The position numbers and the translations under genes were made by a program. This document shows, in pieces, positions 19,946 through 28,788 of a DNA stretch of 46,330 nucleotides (its first letter is position 1; every line of letters starts with the position of its first letter). The stretch comes from Pelagibacteraceae bacterium AG-422-B15 (GTDB taxonomy: Bacteria; Pseudomonadota; Alphaproteobacteria; Pelagibacterales; AG-422-B15), in the NCBI GenBank assembly GCA_905182345.1, contig CAJJBG010000014.1, positions 1-46,330 on the forward strand, written 5' to 3'. The notes under the pieces were generated by a model. The model saw nothing but the letters and a program-made list of their open reading frames with translations, made no database searches and had not been told where the DNA came from.

Positions 19946-20671
19946 ATGAGTAAAAATTTGATTTTAGTTCGCCATGGACGAAGCACATGGAATTTAGAAA
20001 ATAAATTTACTGGTTGGGTTGATGTAGAGTTGGCTGACATGGGAATAGAGGAGGCAAAAAAATCTGGAAATTTAATTAAAGATATTAATTTTAATCCTCA
20101 AAACTGTTTTACATCATATTTAAAAAGAGCTCAAAACACTCTTTCATATATACTTGATGAGTTAGATATCAAAGAAACAAGCCATATAAGTAAAAGTTGG
20201 GCTCTAAATGAAAGGCATTATGGGAGTTTACAGGGCCTTAATAAGAATGAAACTTTGAATAAATATGGTGAAGAGCAATTTTTAATGTGGAGGCGAAGCT
20301 ACGATACGCCCCCTCCAGAACTAGATACAGACAGTGAAATGAATCCAAATAATGACCCAAAATATAAAGATCTTAAGGGTGTTAAGCTCCCTCTTTCAGA
20401 GTGTTTAAAAGATACTTATGAAAGAGTGATTCCATATTGGAATGAATCTATTTTACCAAGTTTATTAAAAGGAGATACATTAATTGTTGCTCATGGAAAT
20501 AGCCTAAGAGCTCTCTGCAAAGAGCTATTTAATATATCAGATTATGATATTGTAAAACTTGAAATTCCTACTGGAAATCCATTACTTTTGGAATTAGATA
20601 ATAGTTGCAAAATAATTAAAGCCAGATATCTTGACTCATCTAGGGCTGAAATAATCCCTGAAATTATATGA
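19946..20671 (+). CDS. gpmA: 2,3-bisphosphoglycerate-dependent phosphoglycerate mutase
   Basis: Interconverts 2- and 3-phosphoglycerate. It has 241 residues. The phospho-acceptor is H10 in LVRHGRSTWN, followed by NKFTGWVDVELA; E89 lies in ALNERHYGSLQG and the second His in VAHGNSLRALCKEL. It starts one base after the serA stop, linking glycolytic flux to serine synthesis. Confidence 0.95.
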   Translation: MSKNLILVRHGRSTWNLENKFTGWVDVELADMGIEEAKKSGNLIKDINFNPQNCFTSYLKRAQNTLSYILDELDIKETSHISKSWALNERHYGSLQGLNKNETLNKYGEEQFLMWRRSYDTPPPELDTDSEMNPNNDPKYKDLKGVKLPLSECLKDTYERVIPYWNESILPSLLKGDTLIVAHGNSLRALCKELFNISDYDIVKLEIPTGNPLLLELDNSCKIIKARYLDSSRAEIIPEII

Positions 20672-20686
20672 TTTTAAGGATTTATT

Positions 20687-21859
20687 ATGACAGATGTATT
20701 TATAACTTCAGCGACTAGAACAGGCGTAGGATCATTCAGTGGCTCTTTAAGTAACCTTCAGGCCCATGATTTAGGAAAAATTGTTATTGAGGATTCTCTT
20801 AAAAAATCTTCTGTTGAATCAACTGAAGTAGATGAAGTGATACTTGGTCAAGTTTTAACAGCTGGCACAGGACAAAATCCCGCAAGACAAGCTTCTATTA
20901 ATGCAGGAATTTCAAAGGAAACTCCAGCATGGGTAGTAAACCAAGTTTGTGGATCTGGACTAAGAACTGTTGCACTGGGATTTCAAGCAATTAAGAACCA
21001 AGACGCAAATATTATAATAGCTGGTGGGCAGGAAAGTATGAGTCAATCTCCTCATTGTATGCATTTAAGGTCTGGTACAAAAATGGGCGATGCAAAAATG
21101 ATTGATACAATGATAAAAGATGGCTTATGGGACGCATTTAATGGATATCACATGGGGTCTACAGCAGAGAATGTTGCTGAAAAATTTCAAATTACAAGAG
21201 AACAACAAGATGAGTTTGCTTTTAATTCTCAGCTAAAAGCAAGTAAAGCAAAAGCAGCGGGGTTATTTAAAGATGAAATAACTCCAGTAGAAATTGTATC
21301 TAGAAAAGAAACAACAATATTTGATCAAGATGAATATATAAAAGATAATATTCAGTTAGAAAAACTTTCATCTTTAAGGCCAGCTTTTGCGAAAGATGGG
21401 TCGGTTACAGCAGCAAATGCAAGTGGAATTAATGATGGAGCTGCCGCACTAACCCTGATGAATGAAGCAGAGCTTGCCAAGAGAAATATTGAACCCCTGG
21501 CTAGAGTTGTGTCCTGGGCAAGTGTTGGAGTTGATCCATCTATTATGGGTACTGGTCCAATACCGTCGGTACGAAAAGCATTAGAAAAAGCTGGCTGGTC
21601 GATTAATGATTTAGATTTAATAGAATCAAATGAGGCTTTTGCTGCACAAGCATGTGCAGTAAATAAAGAATTAGGCTGGGATACCAGTAAGGTAAATGTT
21701 AATGGGGGTGCTATTGCCATAGGCCACCCAATAGGAGCTTCTGGCGCAAGAATTCTTGTTACACTACTTCATCAAATGAAAAGACAGGATGCAAAAAAAG
21801 GCCTTGCAACACTATGCATTGGCGGCGGTATGGGTATAGCACTTTGTGTTGAACGATAA
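20687..21859 (+). CDS. phaA: Acetyl-CoA C-acetyltransferase (beta-ketothiolase)
   Basis: Condenses two acetyl-CoA to acetoacetyl-CoA. It has 390 residues, with thiolase nucleophile C88 (NQVCGSGLR), the His motif GHPIGASGAR and the second Cys in LCIGGGMGIAL. A clear Shine-Dalgarno (AAGGA, 20676-20680) precedes ATG 20687. Directly upstream of phaB. With ccr and ecm in the same window, it probably feeds the ethylmalonyl-CoA pathway; polyhydroxybutyrate synthesis is an alternative, but no phaC is present here. Confidence 0.93.
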   Translation: MTDVFITSATRTGVGSFSGSLSNLQAHDLGKIVIEDSLKKSSVESTEVDEVILGQVLTAGTGQNPARQASINAGISKETPAWVVNQVCGSGLRTVALGFQAIKNQDANIIIAGGQESMSQSPHCMHLRSGTKMGDAKMIDTMIKDGLWDAFNGYHMGSTAENVAEKFQITREQQDEFAFNSQLKASKAKAAGLFKDEITPVEIVSRKETTIFDQDEYIKDNIQLEKLSSLRPAFAKDGSVTAANASGINDGAAALTLMNEAELAKRNIEPLARVVSWASVGVDPSIMGTGPIPSVRKALEKAGWSINDLDLIESNEAFAAQACAVNKELGWDTSKVNVNGGAIAIGHPIGASGARILVTLLHQMKRQDAKKGLATLCIGGGMGIALCVER

Positions 21860-21880
21860 TAATAATTAGGAGAAATATTT

Positions 21881-22603
21881 ATGACAAGAATAGCACTAGT
21901 AACCGGCGGAACAAGAGGAATTGGGGGAGCAATATCAATTGCATTAAAAAACCAAGGCTGCAAAGTTGCTGCTACTTATAACTCAAACTCAGAAAAAGCT
22001 AATGCTTTTGCAGCAGAAAATAAAATTGATGTTTTTCAATGGAATGTTGCTGATTCTGCAGCGTGTGAAGCTGGAGTTAAAGAGGTAACAGAAAAATTAG
22101 GTGCAGTTGATATCCTTATTAATAATGCAGGTATTTCAAAAGCAGCAATGTCACATAAAATGACTATCGAACAATGGGATGATGTTATTAGAACTGATTT
22201 AGATTCAGTGTTTTATATGACGAGGTGTGTTTTAGAGAGCATGAGAGAAAAATCATTTGGTAGAATTATTTCTATCTCTTCAATTAATGGCCAAAAAGGT
22301 GAGATGGGTCTAGTAAATTACAGTGCAGCTAAAGCTGGAGTATTAGGCTTTACTAAAGCTTTGGCGCAAGAAACAGCTAGAAAAAATATTACAGTCAACG
22401 CTATAGCACCCGGCTATATCGATACAGAAATACTAGCTGATGCTTCAGAAGATTTTTTAAAAAGTTTAATAACTAAGATTCCTGTAGGTAGATTGGGAAC
22501 TGTTGAAGAAGTTGCTAGAGCAGTTACTTTTTTAGCTAGTGATGATGCAGGCTTTATTACTGGCTCTACAATTACTGCAAATGGTGGGCAATACTTTACT
22601 TAA
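21881..22603 (+). CDS. phaB: Acetoacetyl-CoA reductase
   Basis: NADPH-dependent short-chain dehydrogenase giving (R)-3-hydroxybutyryl-CoA. It has 240 residues. The Rossmann motif is TGGTRGIGG, NNAG is at 81-84, and the catalytic residues are S134, Y147 and K151 (NYSAAKAG). The PhaB-type segment GYIDTE is present. AGGAGA at 21868-21873 is a strong ribosome-binding site. The stop overlaps the convergent gloB stop by four bases. Confidence 0.9.
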   Translation: MTRIALVTGGTRGIGGAISIALKNQGCKVAATYNSNSEKANAFAAENKIDVFQWNVADSAACEAGVKEVTEKLGAVDILINNAGISKAAMSHKMTIEQWDDVIRTDLDSVFYMTRCVLESMREKSFGRIISISSINGQKGEMGLVNYSAAKAGVLGFTKALAQETARKNITVNAIAPGYIDTEILADASEDFLKSLITKIPVGRLGTVEEVARAVTFLASDDAGFITGSTITANGGQYFT

Positions 22604-23361
22604 TAAGAGTCTTTAGCAGATCGAATTAATGCAAAAGTCTCTTCGCTAGTAATCTTGTTATTAGAGAAGAGGCTTTTAATCTTGTTATTATCTGCCTGAA
22701 AAAATAAATTTAATTTTATTTCCTCAGAAACAGTTGTAGGTATTGATGGTAAATTATTTTTCCTTAAGCCTTCAACTTCTTTAATTTTTTTTTCTATTTT
22801 ATTGTCATTTTTAATTGATTGAGTAAATAATGCATTGTTTAGAGTGTATTCATGGCCACAATATATTTGTGTATCACGTGGTAAGGCTCTTATCTTACAA
22901 ATTGAATCCCACATTTGTTTTGATGTTCCTTCAAATAATTTTCCGCAACCTAACGAAAAAATAGTATCACCAGTAAATACAGCTTTTTTAGACTCTAGAT
23001 AGAATGCAATATGACCCAAGGTGTGCCCAGGAACTTCGATGACTTTAAATATATAGCCATCAAAGATAAATTCTTCATTTTCACTTAGGAGTAAATCTAT
23101 TCCAGGAATTCGATTCTTATCTTTTTTACTTCCAATAACTGATGCGTTATATTTTTTTTTAAGATCTAAATTTCCACCAACGTGATCAAAGTGATGGTGA
23201 GTATTTAATATATATTTAAGATTCAAATTATTTTTTTCAATAAACTTAATTATTGGTAAAGATTCTGATGGATCTATTACTAAAGCTTGGTTTTCAAATG
23301 AAATTATATAAGCGTAATTGTCATTTAAACATGGAATAATATTAATTTCTAAATCATTCAT
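22600..23361 (-). CDS. gloB: Hydroxyacylglutathione hydrolase (glyoxalase II)
   Basis: Hydrolyses S-lactoylglutathione in methylglyoxal detoxification. It has 253 residues. The metallo-beta-lactamase metal motif THHHFDH is at 54-60, with further ligands in VPGHTLGH, FTGDTIF and CGHEYT. The C-terminal glyoxalase II domain (PSIPTTVSEEIKLNLFFQ) separates it from generic metallo-hydrolases. It lies downstream of metW on the same strand. Confidence 0.93.
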   Translation of the reverse strand: MNDLEINIIPCLNDNYAYIISFENQALVIDPSESLPIIKFIEKNNLNLKYILNTHHHFDHVGGNLDLKKKYNASVIGSKKDKNRIPGIDLLLSENEEFIFDGYIFKVIEVPGHTLGHIAFYLESKKAVFTGDTIFSLGCGKLFEGTSKQMWDSICKIRALPRDTQIYCGHEYTLNNALFTQSIKNDNKIEKKIKEVEGLRKNNLPSIPTTVSEEIKLNLFFQADNNKIKSLFSNNKITSEETFALIRSAKDSY

Positions 23362-23366
23362 ATAGT

Positions 23367-23978
23367 TTATTTTTTAGAAATTAAAAAAATACCATCTTCA
23401 GCAAAAAAATTATCTATCCAACTTTTATTTTTAAAGTTTTCAATTAAGTGATTTTTTAAATTAGCTTTTTTTTCAATTTTTATATCTATTGTATTACACA
23501 GATCAATAAAGTCATAAATGGTACAAAAATGTAGATTTGGAGTTTCATACCATGAATAGCTTAACTGATCACTTACGGGCATAGTTCCATTTAGCATTAA
23601 ATGTAAACGAATTTTCCAATAGCCAAAATTAGGAAATGAAATAATAGCCTTATTAGATATTCTTACTAATTCTTCTAAAACTTCCTTGGGTTTTTTTGTT
23701 GCTTGTAGGGTGTAGGTTAAAATAGAAAAATCAAAGGAATTGTCTGGATAGTCAGATAAATCTTTGTCAGCATCCCCTTGAATCACTGAAATGCCTTTAG
23801 ATAGGCATTCACGAATTTTATCTTGATCAATTTCAAGCCCACGACCATGAATTTGTTTTTTATTCTCTAAGAAGTGAAGTAAGGAACCGTCGCCACAGCC
23901 AACATCAATTACACTTGATTTAGATGGTATAAGTTTTGCAATTATATCAAAATCTTTATTGGTATTAAACAAACTCAT
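23367..23978 (-). CDS. metW: Methionine biosynthesis protein MetW
   Basis: A small SAM-methyltransferase-fold protein that accompanies metX in alpha-, beta- and some gammaproteobacteria and supports homoserine acyltransferase activity. It has 203 residues. The SAM motif is [11 protein letters not shown] (23-33), and the family segments [20 protein letters not shown] and [10 protein letters not shown] are clear. It overlaps metX by four bases and shares its riboswitch. Confidence 0.92.
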   Translation of the reverse strand: MSLFNTNKDFDIIAKLIPSKSSVIDVGCGDGSLLHFLENKKQIHGRGLEIDQDKIRECLSKGISVIQGDADKDLSDYPDNSFDFSILTYTLQATKKPKEVLEELVRISNKAIISFPNFGYWKIRLHLMLNGTMPVSDQLSYSWYETPNLHFCTIYDFIDLCNTIDIKIEKKANLKNHLIENFKNKSWIDNFFAEDGIFLISKK

Positions 23979-25093
23979 AGCTTTTTATAGGTTGCATCTA
24001 GGAATTCTTCAACCGTAGAGAAAAACTCAGGCTCATCAAGTAAAAAAGAATCATGCCCTTTATCAGTAATAATTTCTACAAAACTAACATTTAAACTTAA
24101 TGCGTTAAATGTTTTTACTATTAATTTATTTTCAGCAGTAGGATATAGCCAATCACTTGAAAAGGATGCACATAATATATGTGATTTCGTGTCTTTAAAT
24201 GCCTTAATTAATGAGCCACCATGATCTGCTCCTAAATCAAAGTAATCCATAGCTCTGGTAATATACAGGTAGCTATTAGCATCAAAGCGATCTACAAACT
24301 TAAAACCCTGATGACGTAAATAGCTTTCTACCTGAAAGTCTGCATCAAAAGAAAATTCAATTTTACTTTTATTTTGTAAATTTCTACCAAATTTTTCATG
24401 TAGCGATTGTTCTGATAGATAACTAATATGAGCTGCCATTCTAGCAACAGACAAGCCTTTGATTGGCTTGGTGTTAAATTCATTATAATTGCCAGATTTC
24501 CACTCAGGATCTGCCATAATTGCTTGTCTTGCTAGCTCGTTAAGAGCAATATTCTGAGCAGAATGACTTGTGGTAGTAGCAATTGGTATTGCAGAAAAAA
24601 TATGATCTGGAAACTGTGATAGCCATTCAAGAACCAACATTCCACCCATGGATCCTCCAACAACTGAAAAAAGTTTAGTTATATTTAAGTTGTCTATTAA
24701 TAATTTCTGGGCCTTAACCATATCTGAAATAGTAATAACAGGAAAACTAAGTCCATATTCTTTTCCTGTTTCAGGATTTACCTCATTAGGACCAGTTGAT
24801 CCCATGCACCCACCAATTACATTGGGACATATTATAAAATACTTATCAGTATCGATAGATTTACCAGAACCTATTAAAAGTGACCACCAACCATTTTTCT
24901 TGGTAATAGGATGTTCACTTGCAACATATTGGTCTCCAGTTAAGGCATGGCAGACCAGTATGGCATTAGACTTATCTGAATTAAGTGTTCCATAGGTTGT
25001 ATAGGCTGTTTTAAATGGTCCAAGCGATTTTCCACAGTCTAAGACTAGGGGATTATTCTTGGATGCTAACTCTACAATTATATTTTCGTTCAT
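23975..25093 (-). CDS. metX: Homoserine O-acyltransferase (MetX)
   Basis: First committed step of methionine synthesis, acylating homoserine. It has 372 residues in an alpha/beta-hydrolase fold with nucleophile S148 ([10 protein letters not shown]), the acid in SDWLYPT and His in DKGHDSFLL. Acetyl versus succinyl specificity cannot be settled by eye. The ATG at 25093 lies about 70 bases downstream of a SAM-II aptamer with an intrinsic terminator between them, so high SAM should cut expression of metX-metW and perhaps gloB. Confidence 0.94.
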   Translation of the reverse strand: MNENIIVELASKNNPLVLDCGKSLGPFKTAYTTYGTLNSDKSNAILVCHALTGDQYVASEHPITKKNGWWSLLIGSGKSIDTDKYFIICPNVIGGCMGSTGPNEVNPETGKEYGLSFPVITISDMVKAQKLLIDNLNITKLFSVVGGSMGGMLVLEWLSQFPDHIFSAIPIATTTSHSAQNIALNELARQAIMADPEWKSGNYNEFNTKPIKGLSVARMAAHISYLSEQSLHEKFGRNLQNKSKIEFSFDADFQVESYLRHQGFKFVDRFDANSYLYITRAMDYFDLGADHGGSLIKAFKDTKSHILCASFSSDWLYPTAENKLIVKTFNALSLNVSFVEIITDKGHDSFLLDEPEFFSTVEEFLDATYKKL

Positions 25094-25121
25094 GTTTTAA
25101 AAAAAATTATACAGCATGCAT

Positions 25122-25153
25122 AAAAAAACCACCTAACAACTAAGCTTGGCGGT
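25122..25153 (-). terminator. Intrinsic terminator in the metX leader
   Basis: On the minus strand ACCGCC (25153-25148) pairs with GGTGGT (25133-25128) across a 14-base loop, six pairs including one G-U, followed at once by seven T's (25128-25122 region). It lies between the SAM-II aptamer and the metX start, as expected for a transcription-attenuating riboswitch. Confidence 0.75.
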
Positions 25154-25162
25154 CAATAGATC

Positions 25163-25219
25163 ACCTCTTTAGCTGTTTTTATTTTGCGCCCGCAAGCTGT
25201 AAATCAAATCAGCGCACCT
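25163..25219 (-). ncRNA. SAM-II riboswitch aptamer upstream of metX
   Basis: The minus-strand RNA has the SAM-II elements in order: P1 strand UGCGCU, the conserved UGAUUU just inside P1, a loop with CAGCUUGC, the closing P1 strand GGGCGCA, an A-rich linker and the 3' pseudoknot strand CAGCUAAAGAGG. AGCU in the loop can pair with AGCU in the 3' strand, forming the pseudoknot. SAM-II is typical of alphaproteobacterial metA/metX leaders. The related SAM-V class is the main alternative, but no second aptamer is seen. SAM binding should lower metX-metW expression. Confidence 0.88.
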
Positions 25220-25221
25220 TT

Positions 25222-25250
25222 TTCATACTATTTGATTGATTATAAGTCAA
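25222..25250 (-). promoter_or_regulatory. Sigma-70 promoter for the metX leader
   Basis: On the minus strand TTGACT (25250-25245), a 17-base spacer and TATGAA (25227-25222). The predicted transcript start falls at the first bases of the SAM-II P1 stem, which independently supports both calls. Confidence 0.6.
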
Positions 25251-25326
25251 TTACGCAAATAAAATAATAATCAATTTTAAAAGAATTTCTTTAAAATTAG
25301 TCAATATTCACATATCAATTAGTTAA

Positions 25327-26412
25327 ATGATTAAAAGTAAAATTATAAAAAATATTAAAAATTACCAAGGTGGCAAAAGTGAAATTCTTGGAATGAAAAG
25401 TGTTATTAAGCTCTCATCCAATGAATCACCATTTGGTCCAAGTAAGAAAGTATTAAAAAAAATTAAAGAGCTATCTCTAAATACAAATAGATACCCAGAA
25501 AGTAATAGCATTGATTTAAAAAAGTCTATTTCCAAGAGACATAATATAGCTATTACCAACATTTTTTGTGCTAATGGTTCCGATGAAATTCTTGGATTAA
25601 TTTGTCAGTTATATTTAAACAAAGGTGATGAAGTTATTATTCCAAAAAATAGTTTTTTAATGTATGAAATTTATTCAAAAATTAATGGAGCTAAAATTAT
25701 AAATAGTCAGACAAACGATTTTGCTGTTAATACAGATAATATACTTAAAAAAATTACTAAAAAAACAAAAATTATATTTATAGCAAATCCAAATAATCCT
25801 ACAGGATTATCAATTCCAAAATCCAATTTAGATAATTTTATTAAAAAAATTCCAATACGAATATTAGTTGTTTTAGATGGTGCTTATGCTGAATATCTAG
25901 GTAATAAAAATTATGAAAGCGGTATGAGCTATGTTTCAAATTACAAAAATGTTCTTGTAACAAGAACATTCTCTAAAATTTATGGTTTAGCTTCATTAAG
26001 ATTGGGTTGGTGCTATGCTAATGAGAAAATTATAAGGCTACTTGATAAAATAAGAGGCCCATTTAATGTTAATAAAATTGCTCAAGCAGCAGGATCAATA
26101 GCTATATTAGAAAAAAGCATAGAAAAGAAGTTGATATCTCATAATACAATTTGGTTGAATAAAATTAAAGATGAGCTTAAGAAACTTCCATTAGTAATTT
26201 ATGATAGTGAGGCAAATTTTTTATTTATAAAGCTTAAAAAAGGTATAAAAGAAAAAGAAAATCTAAATAAATATTTATTAAACAAGTCTATCATTATAAG
26301 AACTTTAGATAACTACAATATTCATGACTGCATTAGAATTACAGTGGGAACTGCAAAAGAAAACTTAGTATTAATAAAATCTTTCAAATCCTTTTATAGC
26401 AATGAAAAATAA
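25327..26412 (+). CDS. hisC: Histidinol-phosphate / aromatic aminotransferase
   Basis: A PLP aminotransferase of 361 residues. Motifs: LSSNESPFGPS (29-39), NPNNPTG (154-160), the PLP lysine K217 in TRTFSKIYGLASLRLGW, and R in CIRITVGT near the end. Next to tyrA it may serve both histidine synthesis and the last step to tyrosine and phenylalanine; the two activities overlap in this family. It overlaps tyrA by 11 bases. Divergent from metX. Confidence 0.9.
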   Translation: MIKSKIIKNIKNYQGGKSEILGMKSVIKLSSNESPFGPSKKVLKKIKELSLNTNRYPESNSIDLKKSISKRHNIAITNIFCANGSDEILGLICQLYLNKGDEVIIPKNSFLMYEIYSKINGAKIINSQTNDFAVNTDNILKKITKKTKIIFIANPNNPTGLSIPKSNLDNFIKKIPIRILVVLDGAYAEYLGNKNYESGMSYVSNYKNVLVTRTFSKIYGLASLRLGWCYANEKIIRLLDKIRGPFNVNKIAQAAGSIAILEKSIEKKLISHNTIWLNKIKDELKKLPLVIYDSEANFLFIKLKKGIKEKENLNKYLLNKSIIIRTLDNYNIHDCIRITVGTAKENLVLIKSFKSFYSNEK

Positions 26413-27331
26413 TATAAAATTCGAAAATATTGCCATAATTGGTCTTGGTTTAATCGGCTCATCATTGGCGCTTGCTTTAAAAAAGCATAAGATTGCAAAA
26501 TCAACAACAGGGTATGCTAAAAGTGCAAAGACAAGGCAAATAGCTAAAAAGCTTAAGCTAGTATCTAAAGTTGAGTCATCGCTTGAAAAAACAGTAAAAA
26601 GTGCTGATTTAGTCATTATTTGTACCCCATTAAGTACATATAAAACATTAATTGGTTCGATAAGGCCATACTTAAAAGTAGGGGCAATTATCTCTGATGT
26701 TGGGTCAGCTAAAAGCAAAGTTATGGCTGATGCTGAAAAAATACTTGGCAATGATTTTGATTTTATTCCAGCTCATCCAATAGCTGGAACAGAGCAAAGT
26801 GGCCCAGAAGCAGGATTCTCAGAACTTTTTATAAACCGTTGGTGCATTGTTACGCCGTATGCACATAGCAAAAAAAAGAACATTATATTAATAAAAAAAC
26901 TATGGCAGAAAATAGGAAGCAGTGTCGAGGTAATGACTCCCGAACATCATGATAGAGTTTTGGCAATAACATCACACCTACCACATTTAATAGCATATAA
27001 TATTGTTAATACGGCTGCTGACTTAGAAACAGTAACAAAATCTGATGTTATTAAATATAGTGCTAGTGGATTTAGAGATTTTACCAGAATTGCATCGTCA
27101 GATCCGACTATGTGGAGAGACATATTTATTAATAATAAAGAGGCTGTCTTAGAAATGATTGGCAGGTTTTCAGAAGATTTAAGCGTTTTACAAAAAGCAG
27201 TCAGGTGGGGTGATGCTGCTGCTTTATTTAAGTTATTTAGTGGCACTAGAAAGATTAGAAAAAAAATTATTGCAGCAGGTCAAGATATTGATACTGCCGA
27301 TTTTGGTAGAGTCAAAAAGAAATTAAAATAA
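26402..27331 (+). CDS. tyrA: Prephenate/arogenate dehydrogenase
   Basis: Oxidative decarboxylation of prephenate (or arogenate) toward tyrosine. It has 309 residues. The N-terminal nucleotide motif is IIGLGLIGSS (12-21), DVGSAK and HPIAGTEQSGPEAG are the family signatures, and the catalytic His lies in ITSHLPHLIAYNIV. There is no chorismate mutase or ACT domain. It is coupled to hisC and overlaps the end of the convergent DUF2125 gene by nine bases. Confidence 0.93.
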   Translation: MKNNIKFENIAIIGLGLIGSSLALALKKHKIAKSTTGYAKSAKTRQIAKKLKLVSKVESSLEKTVKSADLVIICTPLSTYKTLIGSIRPYLKVGAIISDVGSAKSKVMADAEKILGNDFDFIPAHPIAGTEQSGPEAGFSELFINRWCIVTPYAHSKKKNIILIKKLWQKIGSSVEVMTPEHHDRVLAITSHLPHLIAYNIVNTAADLETVTKSDVIKYSASGFRDFTRIASSDPTMWRDIFINNKEAVLEMIGRFSEDLSVLQKAVRWGDAAALFKLFSGTRKIRKKIIAAGQDIDTADFGRVKKKLK

Positions 27332-27967
27332 GTTACTTAAATCAAATTCAAAAAACAATAGTTTAATTTTATTATTTTTTATATTTATAGGTGCTGTAAA
27401 TTTTTTACTACCATCTTCTTCATAAATACTTACTTGTAGATTTCCATTTAGTATATTTTTGTTATAGTTAATTTTGCCATCTATTAAAATATTATTAAAT
27501 GTTTTTTTAATAGTACCAAAAATCAAACTTTTATAATTTACATTATTTTCTTCAAAAATTATTGAGAGGTTTTGAATTTGGCCTTCATTAAATATAATGG
27601 TCATGCGACTTTGTTCATTATTAATATTCAAACTATGTATCAAATCTTTATATGACAGTAATGATGATTCTGATTGAATAAGAATCTTTCTAAGTGAAGT
27701 GGGAGATACACTAATTTTAAGTTCAGGTATTTCTATCTTGAAATAAGCGTCATTGTTTAGTTCTACTATTGTATTTTTTAAATTTGCTTCAAGTCTATAA
27801 GGGTAGCCAGAAATATTGACTTCACTAGATTGAATATTATTTGAGCTTAGTGTTTGAATAATATTACTTTTAAATTTTATAGATGTGTAAAGCCAGTAGA
27901 CAGAATAAATAACAAGCAACAGGATAATGGAGGCAGTAATTCCTTTAAAAAAATTTGTTTTATTCAT
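27323..27967 (-). CDS. DUF2125-like membrane-anchored protein
   Basis: A 214-residue protein with one N-terminal membrane segment (FKGITASIILLLVIYSVYWLYT, about 7-28) and a beta-rich extracytoplasmic part. The SGYPYRLEANLKN segment after the anchor resembles the G-[WFY]-P-[FY]-R-L motif of DUF2125 proteins, and the position between tyrA and plsC matches alphaproteobacterial DUF2125 genes. It is clearly shorter than usual members. No reaction is known. Confidence 0.6.
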   Translation of the reverse strand: MNKTNFFKGITASIILLLVIYSVYWLYTSIKFKSNIIQTLSSNNIQSSEVNISGYPYRLEANLKNTIVELNNDAYFKIEIPELKISVSPTSLRKILIQSESSLLSYKDLIHSLNINNEQSRMTIIFNEGQIQNLSIIFEENNVNYKSLIFGTIKKTFNNILIDGKINYNKNILNGNLQVSIYEEDGSKKFTAPINIKNNKIKLLFFEFDLSNLF

Positions 27968-28024
27968 AAATTGCTAACAGAACTATATACAACTAAAGCA
28001 TTGTTTTAATGCATTAAATTTAAG

Positions 28025-28033
28025 TTATCCACA
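28025..28033 (+). other. Exact match to the DnaA-box consensus
   Basis: TTATCCACA lies in the 85-bp gap between plsC and DUF2125; a weaker inverted copy, TGTGGATTG, lies at 28059-28067. Flanks are AT-rich. About one chance match is expected in a window of this size and composition, so this is a marked site rather than an origin call. Confidence 0.25.
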
Positions 28034-28052
28034 GTTTCAAAATTAAATTTAG

Positions 28053-28787
28053 TTACAATGTGGATTGATTTTGGGCTTCTAATAGCAGTTCGTCAGATTT
28101 TTGTTCAATTTTATACTCTAGAACTTTACTAAATTCCTCACTTTTCAATCCAGGTTGAATTGGCCTTAGAAACTCTATTACTATAGTGCCCGGATAACGC
28201 AAAAATTTTCTTCGAGGCCAAAAATATCCAGCATTAACAGCCACAGGTAGGCAGGGAATATTTAGTTCACTATATAGTGCTGTAATACCATATTTATATT
28301 TTTTTCTCTCTCCTATGGCTGTTCGGGTTCCCTCAGGAAAAATCAGTAGTGGCCTAGGATCTTTATCCATACTGATTTTTGCCGCACTTACCAGAGTTTC
28401 AATTGGCGTTTCACCTTTTTTTCTATTTACATAAATAAAGTTGGCTTTTTTAAATGCAAGTCCAACAATAGGAATATAGAGCAATTCTTTTTTTGCAACT
28501 ACACTTGGCTCTTTAATTATGTAATTTAGAAACATTGCCTCTGCTAAAGATTGATGTTTTGCAGCAATTAAATATTTTCTAAATTTTGGTATATTTTCCG
28601 TGCCACGAAACTCTACCTTAAGGTTCGCCAGATATTTTAAATTGATAAATGAATGTACCGACTGGAATCGTATTAGCCAAAAAATTGCTTTTCTTGGCAT
28701 GACAAAGGTAACTGGTGCTAATAAAATTGAGCTAATTAAAAAAATATAAAAAAATATGTTAGATAGCAATGATCGAATGATTAACAT
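28053..28787 (-). CDS. plsC: 1-acyl-sn-glycerol-3-phosphate acyltransferase (PlsC family)
   Basis: Acylates lysophosphatidate in phospholipid synthesis. It has 244 residues with a hydrophobic N-terminus (about 5-30). Motif I is HQSLAE (78-83), so Glu stands in place of the canonical Asp of HX4D, as in many alphaproteobacterial members. FPEGTR is at 150-155, followed by NAGYFWPRR. The start is ATG 28787; an upstream in-frame TTG at 28799 would overlap ydcF. Confidence 0.88.
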   Translation of the reverse strand: MLIIRSLLSNIFFYIFLISSILLAPVTFVMPRKAIFWLIRFQSVHSFINLKYLANLKVEFRGTENIPKFRKYLIAAKHQSLAEAMFLNYIIKEPSVVAKKELLYIPIVGLAFKKANFIYVNRKKGETPIETLVSAAKISMDKDPRPLLIFPEGTRTAIGERKKYKYGITALYSELNIPCLPVAVNAGYFWPRRKFLRYPGTIVIEFLRPIQPGLKSEEFSKVLEYKIEQKSDELLLEAQNQSTL

Positions 28788-28788
28788 T

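Noticed and set aside
20687-22603. Polyhydroxybutyrate storage operon
   Set aside because: phaA and phaB are present but no phaC, phasin or phaR is visible; the ethylmalonyl-CoA genes in the window give a better explanation.
27998-28012. Small hairpin GCATT-GTTTT-AATGC downstream of plsC
   Set aside because: Five A/T-rich pairs without a proper U-tract; could occur by chance in this composition.
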